A stretch of 64,000 bases of DNA from an uncultured Pseudomonadales bacterium. Its GTDB lineage: Bacteria; Pseudomonadota; Gammaproteobacteria; Pseudomonadales; CANNCY01. The translations under genes were made by a program, and so were the position numbers. Of this stretch, positions 48,914 to 57,909 are shown in pieces; position 1 is the first letter of the stretch; the number at the start of each line of letters is the position of its first letter. The notes under the pieces were generated by a model. That model was not told where the DNA came from. It saw nothing but the letters and a program-made list of their open reading frames with translations, and did no database searches. Where the stretch lies: NCBI GenBank assembly GCA_947503335.1, contig CANNCY010000006.1, forward strand, positions 1-64,000. The letters run 5' to 3'.

Positions 48914-49384
48914 ATGTCTTTATCTATCAAATCAGTGATCACCCACAGTGCAGCATTGGTTATCGGCTTTGCCGCAGGTGTATACACCCTACCGCTACTT
49001 ATCGCACCTGACGCACCAACCGAGCAACAATTGGCTGCCGCGTCGACCAACGTGCAGTACACCACGCAGTTCAATAAGCAACGCCAAGATAGTGATGTAT
49101 TTCACTGGGGTAAGGGCGAAGTATCGATCACCGATCGCCAGATCGTGTTCAAGGGCGAGTTGTCGCCGGGCCCCGACTACAAGCTATACCTATCACCTGA
49201 ATACCTAGAAACCGAAGATCAGTTTGGCGAGTTAAAGCCGCAGATGATTCAGGTTTCTGCGATCAACACCTTTGATGGCTTTATCGTTGATATCCCTGAA
49301 GGCATAGATCTAGAACAATTCAACACCGTAGTAATCTGGTGCGAACAATTTGGCGAGTACATTACATCAGGCAAATATCGCTAA
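48914..49384 (+). CDS. DM13-domain membrane-anchored protein
   Basis: About 156 residues with an N-terminal hydrophobic anchor (AALVIGFAAGVYTLPLLI) and a DM13 domain. It shows FKGELSPGPDYKLYLSPEY, then the conserved IPEGIDLEQFNTVVIWCEQF with its single Cys. DM13 domains are proposed to take part in redox reactions in animal and bacterial surface proteins; no specific role is known here. ATG 48914 gives the normal start; the frame is open 12 codons further. It is encoded alone between the mra promoter and the convergent RNase P RNA gene. Confidence 0.85.
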   Translation: MSLSIKSVITHSAALVIGFAAGVYTLPLLIAPDAPTEQQLAAASTNVQYTTQFNKQRQDSDVFHWGKGEVSITDRQIVFKGELSPGPDYKLYLSPEYLETEDQFGELKPQMIQVSAINTFDGFIVDIPEGIDLEQFNTVVIWCEQFGEYITSGKYR

Positions 49385-49403
49385 GAGCGAAATAGATAAA
49401 AGT

Positions 49404-49749
49404 GAGTTGGCCATAAGCCGGGTTCTGTCGTGGACAGCCATTCGTCTAGGACCTGCGTCGCCGCAGGTCTCAAGCAACCTACCCGAATCCAGCGCGGGCC
49501 ACGCCAGTGGATTCCTATTTGGTCTTGCTCCGAGTGGGGTTTACCTCGCCACACCTGTTACCAGATGCGCGGTGCGCTCTTACCGCACCATTTCAACCTT
49601 ACCGGCAACCGAAGTTGCTTAGGCGGTATACTTTCTGTTGCACTTGCCGTGGGCTCACGCCCCCCAGGCGTTACCTGGCACCCTGCCCTATGGAGCCCGG
49701 ACTTTCCTCCCCCTTAATACCTCTAAGGCGGCGACTGTCTGGCCAACTC
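49404..49749 (-). ncRNA. rnpB: RNase P RNA (bacterial type A)
   Basis: The catalytic RNA of RNase P. On the minus strand the 5' helix P1 (GAGTTGGCC, 49741-49749) pairs with GGCCAACTC at the 3' end (49404-49412). Conserved blocks follow: AGACAGTCGCCGCC, GGAGGAAAGTCCGGGCTCC, AGGGCAGGGTGCCAGGTAA near the 5' side, GCGGTAAGAGCGCACCGCG in the middle, and GACAGAACCCGGCTTA at the 3' end. The length, about 346 nt, is slightly shorter than E. coli (377 nt), mainly in the P3 region. One over-represented AACTCGCCC motif overlaps P1. A weak -35/-10 pair (TTGCGC, 17 bases, TACCCT) lies just upstream. Confidence 0.96.
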
Positions 49750-49785
49750 GCCCACAGGGTAGGCATTAGCGGCTAGGTGCGCAAG

Positions 49786-50628
49786 CTACTTTTTACCGCT
49801 TAACTGCAAGGCGCGCTCGTATAGAGGCTTTTTCTTAACACCCAAGATCGTAGCCGCCAACGCCGCTGATTGTTTTACTGGTAGTTCGGCCAACAGCGTT
49901 GTTAACAGATGATCGGTATCGATATCTGAACCATCAGCTGTCTGCTCGCGATTACCCTCGATCAACACTACAAACTCGCCCTTGCGCTGATTGTCGTCTT
50001 GCTTAGTGAAGCCAATTAACTCGCTCACCGTCGATTTGGTGATGGTTTCGAACATCTTGGTCAGCTCACGTGCAATCGCCGCAGGGCGATCGCCTAACAC
50101 CTCTAACACGTCAGACAGCATGCTTTCGATACGATGGGGTGATTCGTAAAAGATTAACGTACCCTGATTTTTGGCGAGCTCTGACAGGCGCCCTTTTCGG
50201 CCCGTTGCCTTAGCGGGTAAAAAGCCTTCGAAGGTAAAGCTATCGCTGGGCAAACCTGCTGCTGATAATGCCGCTACCATCGCGCAGGCACCTGGCACAG
50301 GCACCACCTGAATACCGCGCTGATGAGCTGTTGCGACCAAGCTATAACCAGGGTCACTAATTAACGGTGTGCCGGCGTCACTAACCAACGCCACCGACTC
50401 GCCCGCCTCTACCTTATCTAAGAAGTAAGCTACTCTAGAATCATCTGAGTAATCATGAAACGACTCTAATTTGGCCTTAACGCCTAAATGCGTTAACAAC
50501 CGCTGAGTGTGACGCGTGTCTTCTGCTGCAACAACCGTGGCTTTTGATAGCACCTGTACAGCGCGAGCCGTGATATCATCTAGATTACCGATTGGTGTGG
50601 CTACAATGTATAGTGCTGGCTGCAACAT
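49786..50628 (-). CDS. rsmI: 16S rRNA 2'-O-ribose C1402 methyltransferase RsmI
   Basis: A 280-residue tetrapyrrole-methylase-fold enzyme that methylates the ribose of C1402 in 16S rRNA. It has LYIVATPIGNLDDITARAV, AEDTRHTQRLLTHLG, SDAGTPLISDPG and FYESPHRI. Divergent from lpoA, as in E. coli (rsmI next to lpoA). It ends close to the RNase P RNA gene, also on this strand. Confidence 0.97.
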   Translation of the reverse strand: MLQPALYIVATPIGNLDDITARAVQVLSKATVVAAEDTRHTQRLLTHLGVKAKLESFHDYSDDSRVAYFLDKVEAGESVALVSDAGTPLISDPGYSLVATAHQRGIQVVPVPGACAMVAALSAAGLPSDSFTFEGFLPAKATGRKGRLSELAKNQGTLIFYESPHRIESMLSDVLEVLGDRPAAIARELTKMFETITKSTVSELIGFTKQDDNQRKGEFVVLIEGNREQTADGSDIDTDHLLTTLLAELPVKQSAALAATILGVKKKPLYERALQLSGKK

Positions 50629-50663
50629 ATTTTCGTCTCAAAAGGGAACAACGGGACCGTGTT

Positions 50664-52544
50664 ATGAGCTTTACCCTAACGACAAACCCACCTGCTTCGC
50701 CAGTATTAAAGGCTGTTAATAGCTACATTCGCATTGGGCGAGTGTTGCTAGCTGCCTTTATTGTAGCCACTATCGCAGCCACGGTGGGCTGTTCGTCAGC
50801 ACCAACACCTGTCAAAACAACACCCAAGGTGGTTGTAAAGGAAACCGGCACTAGCGTGTACCAAAGCGCCCTAGGTTTAAGCTCGCCCCAACGTGAACAG
50901 CAGCTGATTAAAGCAGCGGGCTTATTCAACGAAGAACAGTTTTATCAGCGCAGCCTAGACGCGCTAGCAATGATTGATGAAGACCGCCTGCCAAGCTACG
51001 AGTATGCCAACTATGTAGTCGAAGGCGGCAAAGCAGCGCTTAATCTAAGCAAACAACCCCTTGCCGAACGCTATCTATTACTACCGCGAAGCCGCCAGGC
51101 AGCTGTGAGCAGCTCGCCCGCAGTGCGTGCCCGTATATTGCGTTTACGAGGCGAGTTATACCGCCGTCAGGGCAACAACATGGCGATGCTGAACGATCTT
51201 ACATCAGCCATGCAGTACGCCAGCTATGAAGACAAAGAAGCGACTCAAGAGCAGCTATGGCGATCGGTAAATCGCGTACCAGTAAGCGAGCTAAAACAGA
51301 TTCAAGCACAAGGCAGTCAAAGCCAAGCCGTAGAAGCCTGGGTATCGTTATCGGTAACTGCGCGCAGCAACACTGAAGATCTTGACCAGCAGTTATCATC
51401 GCTGGATGCATGGCTAGCTCGCTGGGGTGGCACATCGATCGCCGCTGACTTACCCGACGACCTATCACTGCTGCGCCAAATCGCCGAAGAGCGCCCACAG
51501 AGCATGGCACTTTGGGTGCCACTAACCGGCAAGCTAGCAAGCGCCGGCACCACCATTCGCGACGGCTTTATGGCCGCCTACTATCAAGGGCTGCAAAATG
51601 CGTCGACCACGCCACAGATTCAAGTGTTTGATAGCGCACTGCCTAGCAACAGCTACGAAACCGTCGCTGCACAAACCGAACTGGTTGTAGGCCCACTAGA
51701 CAAAGCTAAGGTAACCAACCTAGCAATGCAGGGCGAGCTAAGTACGCCAACCCTTGCGATTAACCTACCTACACAAGCTCCGCTATTTACCGACAATCTG
51801 TATTTCTTTGGCTTGGATGTCGAAAGCGAAGCCATACAGGTAGCAAGAAAGGCTTATAATGACGGCCGCCGCCAAGCGTTAGTGTTTGCGCCTAACGCCA
51901 GTTGGGGTAAGCGTGCTGCTAGTGCGTTTATCGACGAATGGCTAACCCTAGGCGGCACCATTGCCGATAGCCAACAGTACTCGGTACCTAGCCAGTATTC
52001 GAAACAGGTCGAAAGCCTTATGGGTGTTAACCAAAGCCATCAACGCGCCAAAACTATTCGCAACATTGTGGGTAGCGCGATCGATTTTAGACCCCAACGT
52101 CGCCACGATGCCGACATGGTATTCTTGTTAGCAACCCCCGCCAACGCGCGCCTATTAAACCCAATGTTTGCCTATCATTACGGCGGCGATCTACCCGTTT
52201 ATGCTACGTCGCAGGTTTTTTCAGGCTCGATCAATAGCAAAGTTGACACCGATTTAAATGGCATCATCTTTGCCACCATGCCGTGGATGCACGACACCGA
52301 ATCTAGCCTCTATAAAAGTACTCAAGGTAGCAGCGAGTCGCAGTACCTCTCAGCAAAACTGTATGCACTGGGTATTGACCTGTATCGCCTCGCCCCTCGC
52401 CTAACTCAATTAGCAGGCATTAGCGGTGCACAACTGCAAGGTGCTACCGGTGCGCTGTCGATCGTAGATGGCAAGGTATCTAGAGAGCCCGCTTGGGCAC
52501 AATTTAAGCAAGGCCGCCCCCGTCTACTAGATCAACGGTGGTAG
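50664..52544 (+). CDS. lpoA: Penicillin-binding protein activator LpoA
   Basis: About 626 residues. Outer-membrane lipoprotein that activates PBP1A from outside the murein. The signal peptide ends in TVGC (lipidated Cys at residue 43, with a longish n-region), followed by an N-terminal TPR-like helical domain (about 60-270). The C-terminal part is a periplasmic-binding-protein-like LppC domain (VPLTGKLASAGTTIRDGFMAAYY, LLATPANARLLNPM). ATG 50664 is preferred with GGGA seven bases upstream. Neighbours rsmI, yraN, diaA and dolP are the conserved lpoA context. Confidence 0.93.
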   Translation: MSFTLTTNPPASPVLKAVNSYIRIGRVLLAAFIVATIAATVGCSSAPTPVKTTPKVVVKETGTSVYQSALGLSSPQREQQLIKAAGLFNEEQFYQRSLDALAMIDEDRLPSYEYANYVVEGGKAALNLSKQPLAERYLLLPRSRQAAVSSSPAVRARILRLRGELYRRQGNNMAMLNDLTSAMQYASYEDKEATQEQLWRSVNRVPVSELKQIQAQGSQSQAVEAWVSLSVTARSNTEDLDQQLSSLDAWLARWGGTSIAADLPDDLSLLRQIAEERPQSMALWVPLTGKLASAGTTIRDGFMAAYYQGLQNASTTPQIQVFDSALPSNSYETVAAQTELVVGPLDKAKVTNLAMQGELSTPTLAINLPTQAPLFTDNLYFFGLDVESEAIQVARKAYNDGRRQALVFAPNASWGKRAASAFIDEWLTLGGTIADSQQYSVPSQYSKQVESLMGVNQSHQRAKTIRNIVGSAIDFRPQRRHDADMVFLLATPANARLLNPMFAYHYGGDLPVYATSQVFSGSINSKVDTDLNGIIFATMPWMHDTESSLYKSTQGSSESQYLSAKLYALGIDLYRLAPRLTQLAGISGAQLQGATGALSIVDGKVSREPAWAQFKQGRPRLLDQRW

Positions 52545-52918
52545 CCACGCATCTTGCCAAGGGCGAGTTAGCCGAGCAGCTTGCTGAGCAACACCTAGTT
52601 GCCCACGGCTATCAAATACTCGCCCGAAACTTTAGATGTAAAATGGGCGAAATTGACCTGATCGCACGCAGCACAACACCGAACCTAACCCCACAACTTG
52701 TGTTTGTAGAAGTAAAGTATCGACGCAATGCTAGATACGGTTCGGCCATAGAACAGGTTAGCCCCGCCAAGATTAAAAAGATCATCAAAGCTGCTCACTT
52801 TTATTTATCGCACCATACCTACCACTTGCCTATTCGATTCGATGTAATTGGCATCGAAGGGGAACTTACCAAAGAATATCGGCTCGAATGGATTGAAGCG
52901 GCCTTTGAAGCAATATAA
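52538..52918 (+). CDS. yraN: YraN-family (UPF0102) endonuclease-like protein
   Basis: A 126-residue protein of the UPF0102 family with a restriction-endonuclease-like fold. It has GELAEQLAEQHLVAHGYQIL, NFRCKMGEIDLIA and VFVEVKYRRN (E-x-K active-site-like pattern). Biological role is not established. The start is a GTG overlapping the lpoA stop. Conserved position between lpoA and diaA. Confidence 0.93.
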   Translation: MVATHLAKGELAEQLAEQHLVAHGYQILARNFRCKMGEIDLIARSTTPNLTPQLVFVEVKYRRNARYGSAIEQVSPAKIKKIIKAAHFYLSHHTYHLPIRFDVIGIEGELTKEYRLEWIEAAFEAI

Positions 52919-52969
52919 TCTAGCGCTAACGTTAGTATTAAACCGGCCCCACTACAAAAGAGATAAAGT

Positions 52970-53545
52970 ATGGACCTTGAACAGCGCGTGATGACGCTGC
53001 TACAGCAGAGTATTGATTCAAGAACCACCGCAAGCGAGTGGCTGCCCGAATTTATCAGTGACGCCGCCGACCTTATTGCAGAGACCCTGCTAGCCGAAGG
53101 CAAAATGTTTGTACACGGCGATCGAACTACGCGCAAAGTTGCTGCACAGCTGCATGGCTGGATGCTAACCAGCGTGTCGCAACCTCGCCCAGGCTTGCCC
53201 TGCATTCATATTGGCGAACACAACTCGCGAGCCATTGAACACACCACCAACGAACTTAAAACCTTTGCGCAACCGGGCGATGTTTTATTTATCACCGCTA
53301 GCTCTAACACGCGCTCTAAATTGCACGAAGTAATCGTGGCTGCCCACCAGTACGAAGTGACGGTGATTGCACTAACCCACGAAAACAACGACGACTTTAA
53401 CGCCCTACTACACGATCAAGATATTTTGCTACCGATACCAGCTACCGTAGACAACGACGGGGCCACCGTAGATTTGATGATGTTTATCGTTTGGGCAGTT
53501 ACCGACTTAGTAGAGGCCATTATCTTTGGCCCACAGGACGAATAA
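52970..53545 (+). CDS. diaA: SIS-domain protein, DiaA-like
   Basis: A 191-residue SIS (sugar isomerase) domain protein in the exact position of DiaA, the DnaA-binding initiation factor (lpoA-yraN-diaA-dolP). Family segments include the start EQRVMTLLQQSIDS, PGDVLFITAS, TVIALTHEN and LLPIPA. The phosphosugar-binding loop, usually GNGxSA, reads HGDRTTRK and the following QHFA is not present, so this protein diverges from E. coli DiaA and GmhA. The function as a DnaA-binding protein is inferred from context. Confidence 0.78.
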   Translation: MDLEQRVMTLLQQSIDSRTTASEWLPEFISDAADLIAETLLAEGKMFVHGDRTTRKVAAQLHGWMLTSVSQPRPGLPCIHIGEHNSRAIEHTTNELKTFAQPGDVLFITASSNTRSKLHEVIVAAHQYEVTVIALTHENNDDFNALLHDQDILLPIPATVDNDGATVDLMMFIVWAVTDLVEAIIFGPQDE

Positions 53546-53547
53546 TA

Positions 53548-54117
53548 ATGAAACGAACTTTTGTTTTTGCATCAGTTATGTCTTTGAGCCTGCTATCAGG
53601 CTGTGCAACCGTTATGGAGATGACCAACGACGGCCCAGTTGAAGAGAACCACAGCGAGCGTACGTTTGGCACCTATCTTGACGATCAACATATCGAAAAT
53701 GTAACCCTAGTAAACATCGCCAAGATCGCGCCCGAGCTAGACGCTGCCAACGTTGAAGTACACGTATTTAACGGCATCGTTTTACTAACAGGCCAAGTGC
53801 CAGACGAATCATTGCGCCGCACTGCCACCAATATCGCAAAAGATGTTAAGGGCGTGCGCCAGGTTAACAACGAAATTCAGGTCACCGGCAAAACCTCGTT
53901 CTTATCTAAAAGTAATGATCTTTATCTAGCCACCAAGGTTAAAACTCGCCTATTGGCCGACGAAAACAAGCCCGACGCTGATGTTGAAGTGATCGTTGAA
54001 AACTCGGTGGTCTATCTAATGGGGCGAGTCACTGCCCAAGAAGCCGATGCGGTCACCAATGTGGCTAGCACCACCGGCGGCGTGCAGCGCGTTGTGCGAG
54101 TGTTTGAATACCTCTAA
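53548..54117 (+). CDS. dolP: DolP (YraP)-like BON-domain lipoprotein
   Basis: About 189 residues with a lipoprotein signal (LLSGC, Cys at residue 19) and two BON domains (VEVHVFNGIVLLTGQVPDE and VEVIVENSVVYLMGRVTAQ). DolP is an outer-membrane lipoprotein supporting BAM complex function and septal envelope integrity. The ATG lies three bases after the diaA stop. A bidirectional terminator follows. Confidence 0.93.
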   Translation: MKRTFVFASVMSLSLLSGCATVMEMTNDGPVEENHSERTFGTYLDDQHIENVTLVNIAKIAPELDAANVEVHVFNGIVLLTGQVPDESLRRTATNIAKDVKGVRQVNNEIQVTGKTSFLSKSNDLYLATKVKTRLLADENKPDADVEVIVENSVVYLMGRVTAQEADAVTNVASTTGGVQRVVRVFEYL

Positions 54118-54134
54118 AACAAAACGCTAGAAAC

Positions 54135-54165
54135 AAAAAAGCCCGAGCTAATACTCGGGCTTTTT
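54135..54165. terminator. Bidirectional terminator between dolP and thiolase genes
   Basis: GCCCGAG (54141-54147), a 6-base loop and CTCGGGC (54154-54160), with an A-run before and a T-run after. It serves the convergent dolP and thiolase transcripts. Confidence 0.92.
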
Positions 54166-54185
54166 CATTGGTACTACAACTGTTT

Positions 54186-55367
54186 TTATAATACTTCAAA
54201 CAGACCCGCAGCACCCATACCGCCACCAACACACATGGTACATACCACGTACTTGGCACCGCGGCGCTTACCTTCGATAAGTGCATGGCCAACCATACGC
54301 GCACCTGACATGCCATAAGGGTGACCGATCGAGATAGCACCACCGTTTACGTTTAGTAGCTCATCTGGAATACCTAGCTTATCGCGACAGTAAAGTACCT
54401 GTACTGCGAAAGCTTCGTTTAGCTCCCATAGACCGATATCATCCATAGTTAAGCCAAAGCGCTGTAACAACCGTGGAATCGCAAATACTGGGCCGATACC
54501 CATTTCATCTGGCTCTAAGCCAGCAGTAGCGATACCCATGTAGCGACCTAGTGGCTGAAGGCCTTTGCGTTCGGCTACTTTTGCTTCCATCAATACTGAT
54601 GCTGAAGCACCGTCTGATAGCTGAGATGCGTTGCCCGCAGTGATAAAACCGTTCTCGCGAACAGGCTTAAGGCTTTGCAAACCTTCTAGCGTAGTTGATG
54701 GGCGATTGCCTTCGTCTTTTGACAAGGTCACTTCTTGCTCAGAGGTTTCGCCAGTCTCTTTATCGTAAACCAACTTAGTAGTGGTCATCGGTACGATTTC
54801 GTCGTCGTACTTACCAGCTTCTTGTGCCGCAGCAGTGCGCATTTGTGATTGAAACGCATACTCGTCCATCACATCACGTGAAATACCGTAACGGTTTGCT
54901 ACGATCTCGGCTGTGTCGATCATTGGCATGTAGATCGCAGGGTGTGCAGCTACTAGATCGTTATCAACCATGTGATGAATATTCATGTGCTGGTTTTGCA
55001 CTAGCGAGATCTGCTCTTGACCGCCACCCATCGCAATATCAACACCATCGGTGATGATCTGCTTGGCAGCTGTGGCGATTGCAAACATGCCTGACGAGCA
55101 CTGACGATCTAGGGTCATACCACTAACAGAAACAGGCAAACCTGCACGCAGTGCAGATTGACGGGCGATGTTACTGCCTGCGCAGCCCTGCTGAAGTGCT
55201 GTACCTAATACTAGATCTTCTACTTCACCACCCTCGATACCAGCGCGCTCTACCGCATGCTTAATAGCATGGGCTGTCATAGTCGCTGAGTGGGTGTTGT
55301 TAAACGCACCACGGTATGCCTTACCAATAGGCGTACGAGCGGTTGAAACAATTACTGCATCTCTCAT
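54186..55367 (-). CDS. Acetyl-CoA acyltransferase (thiolase, FadA/FadI type)
   Basis: A 393-residue degradative-type thiolase releasing acetyl-CoA from 3-ketoacyl-CoA. The nucleophilic Cys is in [16 protein letters not shown], the His in [11 protein letters not shown] and the second Cys in [13 protein letters not shown]. All catalytic residues are present. It is the last gene of a same-strand cluster with an SDR, a monooxygenase and an acyl-CoA dehydrogenase, pointing to beta-oxidation of a specific substrate. It is not next to a fadB homologue. Confidence 0.94.
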   Translation of the reverse strand: MRDAVIVSTARTPIGKAYRGAFNNTHSATMTAHAIKHAVERAGIEGGEVEDLVLGTALQQGCAGSNIARQSALRAGLPVSVSGMTLDRQCSSGMFAIATAAKQIITDGVDIAMGGGQEQISLVQNQHMNIHHMVDNDLVAAHPAIYMPMIDTAEIVANRYGISRDVMDEYAFQSQMRTAAAQEAGKYDDEIVPMTTTKLVYDKETGETSEQEVTLSKDEGNRPSTTLEGLQSLKPVRENGFITAGNASQLSDGASASVLMEAKVAERKGLQPLGRYMGIATAGLEPDEMGIGPVFAIPRLLQRFGLTMDDIGLWELNEAFAVQVLYCRDKLGIPDELLNVNGGAISIGHPYGMSGARMVGHALIEGKRRGAKYVVCTMCVGGGMGAAGLFEVL

Positions 55368-55400
55368 TATTCTTCTCCTTTATTAGGAAGGCGGCCAGCC

Positions 55401-56321
55401 TTAACCTACTGAAATTCCGTTAGCTTCAGCTGACTTAAGCAAGAACTTAATAGTTTGCTCGCCACCTGCTTGCAATTCTTTTTGATTGTCGCCGCTTGCG
55501 ATCGCTTCGAAATTCTCAGCAACGGCTTCTGGCGAAACATTTTCTTCAGCGAACACAACGCCGTCTGTTTCGTAGATAACTGCGCGAGCAAAACCGCCAG
55601 CACCTGCCGCCAAGATAGTGCGGTTTGGCGCATCTTCAGATACTAGATAAACAAGACCTGCAGTAACACTTTCTGGCTTAAGCAGATCAAGGTGCTCTTT
55701 TTGCATTAGGTCTTCGGTCATACGCGTAGCAGCTGTTGGCGACAGGCAGTTAACACGAATGTCGTACTTAGCGCCTTCAAGCACTAAAGTATTCATTAAA
55801 CCTACTACAGCCATCTTTGCAGCACCGTAGTTTGACTGACCGAAGTTGCCGTAAAGACCAGATGAAGAAGTCGTGTTCACGATACGGCCATAGCCTTGTT
55901 CGCGCATTAGCTCCCACACCGCTTTAGTACAGTTAACAGTACCCATTACATGTACGTCTAGTACTAGTTTAAAATCGTCTAGGGTACCCTTAACAAAGCT
56001 TTTATCGCGCAGGATACCAGCGTTGTTTACTAGAATATCTACACGACCCCAAGCATCAACGGCCTGCTTAACCATCGCCTCTACTTCTTCGTAGTTAGCA
56101 ACGTTAGCGCCATTGGCCATAGCTTCGCCGCCAAAGGCTTTAATTTCTTCTACTACCGCTTGGGCCGCCTCTGACGAAGCGCCGCTACCATCACGGGCGC
56201 CACCTAGATCGTTAACAACTACCTTAGCACCACGACGGGCTAGCTCTAGTGCATGTGATTTACCTAGGCCATTACCAGCACCCGTTACGATGGCTACTTT
56301 GCCTTCAAATTTAATAGTCAT
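55401..56321 (-). CDS. Short-chain dehydrogenase, MFE-2-like 3-hydroxyacyl-CoA dehydrogenase type
   Basis: A 306-residue SDR. Cofactor loop TGAGNGLGKSHALELARRGA, then NDLGG, NNAGILRDKSF, and the catalytic SxxxSGLYGNFGQSNYGAAK (Ser, Tyr, Lys all present). The NDLGGxxDG pattern and NAGILRDKSF are typical of the hydroxyacyl-CoA dehydrogenase domain of peroxisomal multifunctional enzyme 2, so oxidation of a 3-hydroxyacyl-CoA is likely. The C-terminal part beyond about residue 235 is longer than a minimal SDR. It lies 33 bases before the thiolase. Confidence 0.88.
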   Translation of the reverse strand: MTIKFEGKVAIVTGAGNGLGKSHALELARRGAKVVVNDLGGARDGSGASSEAAQAVVEEIKAFGGEAMANGANVANYEEVEAMVKQAVDAWGRVDILVNNAGILRDKSFVKGTLDDFKLVLDVHVMGTVNCTKAVWELMREQGYGRIVNTTSSSGLYGNFGQSNYGAAKMAVVGLMNTLVLEGAKYDIRVNCLSPTAATRMTEDLMQKEHLDLLKPESVTAGLVYLVSEDAPNRTILAAGAGGFARAVIYETDGVVFAEENVSPEAVAENFEAIASGDNQKELQAGGEQTIKFLLKSAEANGISVG

Positions 56322-56330
56322 TATTGTCTC

Positions 56331-57833
56331 CTAATGAGTATTCGATGTTTTGCGATCAGTGATATTGTACTGATCTAAGTTAATCTTTTTATGACGCTTC
56401 TTAAAGGTTCTAGCGTTATAAGGGTACAGCGTTGATATCTTGCCATCTTCGCGGCGGTAATAACTTTTACAGCCCGCCGCCCAAACTGTGTTCTGTAGGG
56501 CCGTCTGTATTTCATTATTATACGAATCCATGACACTAGACTTAACATCTATCAGTTTGGTTGATCCTGCAGCCTGAATAGCCTGAATAATATAGTTCAT
56601 CTGCTGTTCAATCATATACACCACCGATGTGGTGCCTACGCCCGAATTAGGCCCGGTTGAGAAAAACAGATTAGGAAACCCAGTTACAGTAGCTGCTTCG
56701 AACGCCTCAGGCAGCTCGGCCCACTGCTGCTGCAGCGATAGCCCCTTAGGGCCAACGATGGGCAGCGCGAACATATGCTTGTCGATATCATAACCGGTGG
56801 CATACACGATGATATCTACTTCATGCATTTGCCCGTCAGCATCAATTAGCCCATCTTCAACGACCTCGCCCACACCTTTGGCGATCAGCTCTACGTTATC
56901 GTTATTAAGGGTTGCAAAGAAGTTGTCTGACAAAAGAATACGCTTGCAGCCTGCTGGGTAATTAGGTGTTAAGGATTCATGCTTTTGCTGGTCTTTAACC
57001 ATCATTTTCATAAACCCATTAATCTTTTCGGCCGCACCCAAGCTGTACTTTGATTGCCCTTTGTTTTTAACCAAGGGGTACGACAGCAACTCGCCCTTAT
57101 AAAACAAGAAAGTTCGATACAACTTAGCTAGCAGCTTAAATTTACTAAATCGCTGTTTTTCTTTATCAGAAAAGGCCTTATCAAAGCGGGGCATAATGTA
57201 ATTGGGTGTGCGCTGAAACACCTTTAGCTCGCTCGCTACTTTGGCGAGTTCAGGCACTAACTGCACGGCACTGGCCGCCGAGCCCACTACGGCCACGCGC
57301 TTGCCGGTAAAGTCGACGTTGCTGTTCCAGCGTGCCGAATGCATGCTATCGCCTTTGAACTGGTTGCGCCCCTGAATACCCGCATAGTTAGGCTCGTGCA
57401 GGCCGCCACAACCGTTGATGACAAAACGTGAAGACTGTTGACTACCATCAGCAAAGCTCACATCCCAAAGCTGAGTCTGATCATTGAATCGAATCTCGGT
57501 TACCTTGGTATTTAAGGTAATGTGCTTTAGCAAATCATATTTGGTAGCAACGGCTTCGATATAGTCTCTGATTTCGGCACCCGGTGAGAACTTGCGCGAC
57601 CAGTTGGGATTGGGCTCGTATGAGTAACAATAAAGATGTGACGCTACATCACAGGCCACACCAGGGTATCGATTGTAGTGCCAAACACCGCCAATCTTGT
57701 CGGCCATGTCATAGATTTTAAACGACGAGATATTAGCCTTACGTAGCTTTACACCCGCATCAATACCTGAAAAGCCGGCACCTAGCACGATTACATCTAG
57801 CACGGTGTCATTCGTATTTTGCGTTGCTGTCAT
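56331..57833 (-). CDS. Flavin-dependent monooxygenase, Baeyer-Villiger type
   Basis: About 500 residues. Two Rossmann motifs are visible: FAD site GAGFSG (residues 18-23) and NADPH site VVGSAASAV. The Baeyer-Villiger fingerprint FxGxxxHxxxW is present as FKGDSMHSARW, though followed by Asn instead of the usual Pro or Asp. GGVWHYNRYPGVACDV is typical of the family. Such enzymes insert oxygen next to a ketone or hydroxylate lipophilic substrates. ATG 57833 is preferred over 57875. It is nine bases from the SDR gene, so they are probably co-expressed. Substrate unknown. Confidence 0.88.
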   Translation of the reverse strand: MTATQNTNDTVLDVIVLGAGFSGIDAGVKLRKANISSFKIYDMADKIGGVWHYNRYPGVACDVASHLYCYSYEPNPNWSRKFSPGAEIRDYIEAVATKYDLLKHITLNTKVTEIRFNDQTQLWDVSFADGSQQSSRFVINGCGGLHEPNYAGIQGRNQFKGDSMHSARWNSNVDFTGKRVAVVGSAASAVQLVPELAKVASELKVFQRTPNYIMPRFDKAFSDKEKQRFSKFKLLAKLYRTFLFYKGELLSYPLVKNKGQSKYSLGAAEKINGFMKMMVKDQQKHESLTPNYPAGCKRILLSDNFFATLNNDNVELIAKGVGEVVEDGLIDADGQMHEVDIIVYATGYDIDKHMFALPIVGPKGLSLQQQWAELPEAFEAATVTGFPNLFFSTGPNSGVGTTSVVYMIEQQMNYIIQAIQAAGSTKLIDVKSSVMDSYNNEIQTALQNTVWAAGCKSYYRREDGKISTLYPYNARTFKKRHKKINLDQYNITDRKTSNTH

Positions 57834-57909
57834 AATATTATTCTCGTTGTTGTCAGATGGGCGAACTATAACCACTCGCCCATCGCAACACTGTCGCTAC
57901 CGTGACACC

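Noticed and set aside
49350-49776. Three short frames on the plus strand
   Set aside because: They read through the complement of the RNase P RNA gene.
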